Origin: Acidobacteriales bacterium 59-55
GTDB lineage: Bacteria; Acidobacteriota; Terriglobia; Terriglobales; Acidobacteriaceae
Direction: 5' to 3'
Length of the DNA stretch: 64,000 nucleotides
Assembly (NCBI GenBank): GCA_001897435.1
Contig: MKSV01000011.1
Span: 62,001-126,000, forward strand
Shown here in pieces: positions 62,215-64,000 of this stretch. The translations under genes were made by a program, and so were the position numbers. Each line of letters opens with the position of its first letter. Within the stretch, counting starts at the first letter, position 1. The notes under the pieces were generated by a model that did no database searches, was not told the origin of the DNA, and saw only the letters and a program-made list of their open reading frames with translations.

Positions 62215-63881
62215 CAGATATTAGGTAACAGATCAAAGTATTCGTCGTCTTCGTTGCTCCCGCCCTCGCCCTTGCCCACGTCCTTTTCGCTGCCGACAAA
62301 CTCGATCCGTTCAATCCACTTCACCATCTTGTAACCTAGTTGATTTTCGACCCGCAAACGTAGCGGAGAGCCATAGGTCTCCGTCAGCGGCGCACCATTC
62401 ATCTCCAGCGCAAGGATGCACTCTGATTTCAACACATTCTCCAGGCTCTGGGTATCGTAGTACTCCGCCCCATACAGCGAATAGCCGAACGAGAAGAACG
62501 CCAACACCTGCGCCGAAGGCAGCGGCCTCACCAGTTCCACCAGCTTCCGGATTGGCACTCCACCCCATTCTGCCACGCCGGACCAGCCCTGGATGCAGTG
62601 GTGCATGGTAATAAAGTCCTCCATCCCCAGCGCCCTCAACTCCTCCAGCGAAAGCTCCACTGGATTCTCGACCAGTCCACCGACCTTCAGCCTGTAGTCG
62701 GCAAACTTGTCCGCTACCATCGCTTTCCAGTCCTCCCGCACCGGCAGCTTCCCATTTGGCCAGAAGTGCGGCGAGATATGGTCTTTCGTATACTTCTCCG
62801 CCGGCTGAAAGCGGTTCAGACTGGCAAGCAGCAGAGGATACGCCACCGCCTTCTGTGCATGTTGCAAAGCACGCGGATGCTTCCACGAAATATAGTGTGC
62901 CGCGATCCACGAAAGCATTACCACCGCAATCCCCACAAACCCCAAAATCATCCCGATCGGATGCAGGTTGTCCGTCCCCATCACGATGTGGTTCATATTC
63001 CGCCGAAATCCGGTAATCGAGATTAGCGTCACATGCACCACGATGAACGCGAGAAATCCGTTCAACAGCAGAAAGTGGATCGACCGCGCCGACTGCCGCC
63101 CTCCAAATAGCCTCGGATACCACTGGAACCGGTTTACCAGCGCCGGCGACATTGCCAGTCCCGTCATGATCGAGAGCGGTGCCATCACAAACACCGTCGC
63201 GGCATACGCAATCTGCTGTAGAGCGTTATACCCATAGAACCCATTCGGCTCCGGTGGGAAGTGGAAGTTCGCATAATACACAAACGTTCTCCACGCCTCC
63301 GTCACTGTATCCCACGATGTCGGGACCAGACGCATCCACTGGTCGGTCGTAAATAGGCAAACAACAAAAAATATCCCGGTCAGAATAAACCCATACACCG
63401 TGATGAAGTGCCACGATCGCGCCACTCCCACGGTGTGCCGGTATCCCGGCAGCGCAACCACCGGCGATATGTATCGCGCGTCATCCTTCGCCGTCCACAC
63501 GCGGTCTTTCGGGACGCGGATCGGCGTAAACCGAATCCACTCCGAACCGGGTGTGCAATCGTTATTGAAGTAAAGCCGCGGATGGTCCATCAGGATTGAC
63601 AGCCCGCTCCGTATCAGTAGCATCAAAAAAAGGAAATTGAAAAAGTGGCTCCACCGAACCCACCCGGGAAACCCATGAGGCCCGCTCATCTGCCCTTCGA
63701 TGAATTGCGGCAATGCCGGCAGCTGCGGAAGGCCATAGAGCATCACCTCCACCAACGCAATCACTACCGGAACCAGAACCAGGGAGAAAAGGACAATCAA
63801 AACCGAGGGCCGTATCCAGATACGAAATCGGCGGTCCTCAGGATAATGTACGGCACGATGCGCACTATCGAAAGAGATCAT
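62214..63881 (-). CDS. Cytochrome b561-type membrane domain fused to a sulfite-oxidase-fold molybdopterin domain
   Basis: The 555-residue fusion has about six helices in residues 25-340 with heme-type histidines (RWSHFFNFLFLML, RSWHFITVYGF, RSIHFLLLNGFLAFIVVHVT). The C-terminal domain from about residue 390 is of the sulfite oxidase/YedY fold, with the probable Mo-ligand cysteine in ITMHHCIQGWSGVAEWGG and the downstream ETYGSPLRLRVENQLGYK. YedY-YedZ are separate proteins elsewhere; here anchor and catalytic domain are one chain. Substrate is unknown. Coupled to HPP downstream. Confidence 0.85.
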   Translation of the reverse strand: MISFDSAHRAVHYPEDRRFRIWIRPSVLIVLFSLVLVPVVIALVEVMLYGLPQLPALPQFIEGQMSGPHGFPGWVRWSHFFNFLFLMLLIRSGLSILMDHPRLYFNNDCTPGSEWIRFTPIRVPKDRVWTAKDDARYISPVVALPGYRHTVGVARSWHFITVYGFILTGIFFVVCLFTTDQWMRLVPTSWDTVTEAWRTFVYYANFHFPPEPNGFYGYNALQQIAYAATVFVMAPLSIMTGLAMSPALVNRFQWYPRLFGGRQSARSIHFLLLNGFLAFIVVHVTLISITGFRRNMNHIVMGTDNLHPIGMILGFVGIAVVMLSWIAAHYISWKHPRALQHAQKAVAYPLLLASLNRFQPAEKYTKDHISPHFWPNGKLPVREDWKAMVADKFADYRLKVGGLVENPVELSLEELRALGMEDFITMHHCIQGWSGVAEWGGVPIRKLVELVRPLPSAQVLAFFSFGYSLYGAEYYDTQSLENVLKSECILALEMNGAPLTETYGSPLRLRVENQLGYKMVKWIERIEFVGSEKDVGKGEGGSNEDDEYFDLLPNI

Positions 63882-64000
63882 GGAGTTGCCTCCAGCTTAG
63901 TATGCTCTTCAGTCTTCAACCGGTTGGTTTAAATCTGTACTTGCGTCCGATTAGCGGTCTACGAGTGGATCTTCATCGCTCAAATTTTCGATGTTTGACT
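63882..64000. other. Upstream region of the oxidoreductase-HPP operon
   Basis: On the minus strand GGAGGCAACTCC precedes the ATG, giving the ribosome-binding site. No clear promoter boxes and no island-type palindrome are seen before the window ends. Confidence 0.4.

Overview
The window reads as a chromosomal piece of an Acidobacteriota genome of the Terriglobia/Acidobacteriaceae kind. This is inferred from the high GC content, the gene repertoire and the dispersed GTCAT...ATGAC-type repeats; I could not run a search. It falls into three blocks.

Block 1 (1-29,070) is housekeeping sequence. It holds the 3' part of a complex I operon (nuoE partial, F, G, H, J, K, L, M, N, with no nuoI between H and J) closed by a terminator. 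Then come a YmdB-type phosphoesterase, an Rrf2 regulator, lysS with a repeat-derived in-frame insertion, the Fo part of ATP synthase (atpZ/atpI-like genes, atpB, atpE), a secreted TPR-like protein, smc, purC, cvpA, a Fis-type DNA-binding protein, a secretin and an orphan PAS histidine kinase. Two tRNA genes (Gly-GCC, Cys-GCA) end the block.

Block 2 (about 29,080-61,500) looks like a genomic island. A tyrosine integrase sits directly behind tRNA-Cys. The cargo is redox and stress metabolism mixed with many broken genes: ArsR-SulP; a cytochrome b / molybdopterin oxidoreductase / four-cluster ferredoxin / Rieske operon; a P450; a nitronate monooxygenase; a HemY-type oxidase; SQR and a radical SAM/SPASM enzyme; a decayed sulfatase-maturase; an IS3 element that split older genes; a xylose-isomerase-like protein; DoxX, cupin and CcdC proteins; two MTH1187-type proteins; a RIC/YtfE di-iron protein; a two-subunit heme-copper enzyme lacking the catalytic tyrosine (a NorSY/sNOR-like candidate NO reductase) with a membrane cytochrome c; a methyltransferase; a Crp/Fnr regulator; and an exported hemerythrin. 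Block 3 (61,590 to the end) returns to host-like composition with an HPP-family membrane protein and a cytochrome b/sulfite-oxidase-fold fusion.

The most interesting result is that the island appears to be one regulon. I find eight palindromes of the form GTGAC-N4-GTCAC (or the variant AGGACTTAAGTCAC) at 34350, 35077, 43053, 47793, 53612, 58502, 59350 and 61095. They lie upstream of the RIC gene, the molybdoenzyme operon, the HemY gene, the maturase pseudogene, the methyltransferase, the regulator itself and the hemerythrin. The island's Crp/Fnr protein has the RExxxR recognition helix that reads GTGA in E. coli CRP, so it is the likely regulator. Together with the Tyr-less heme-copper enzyme and RIC this suggests a mobile nitric-oxide/low-oxygen response module.
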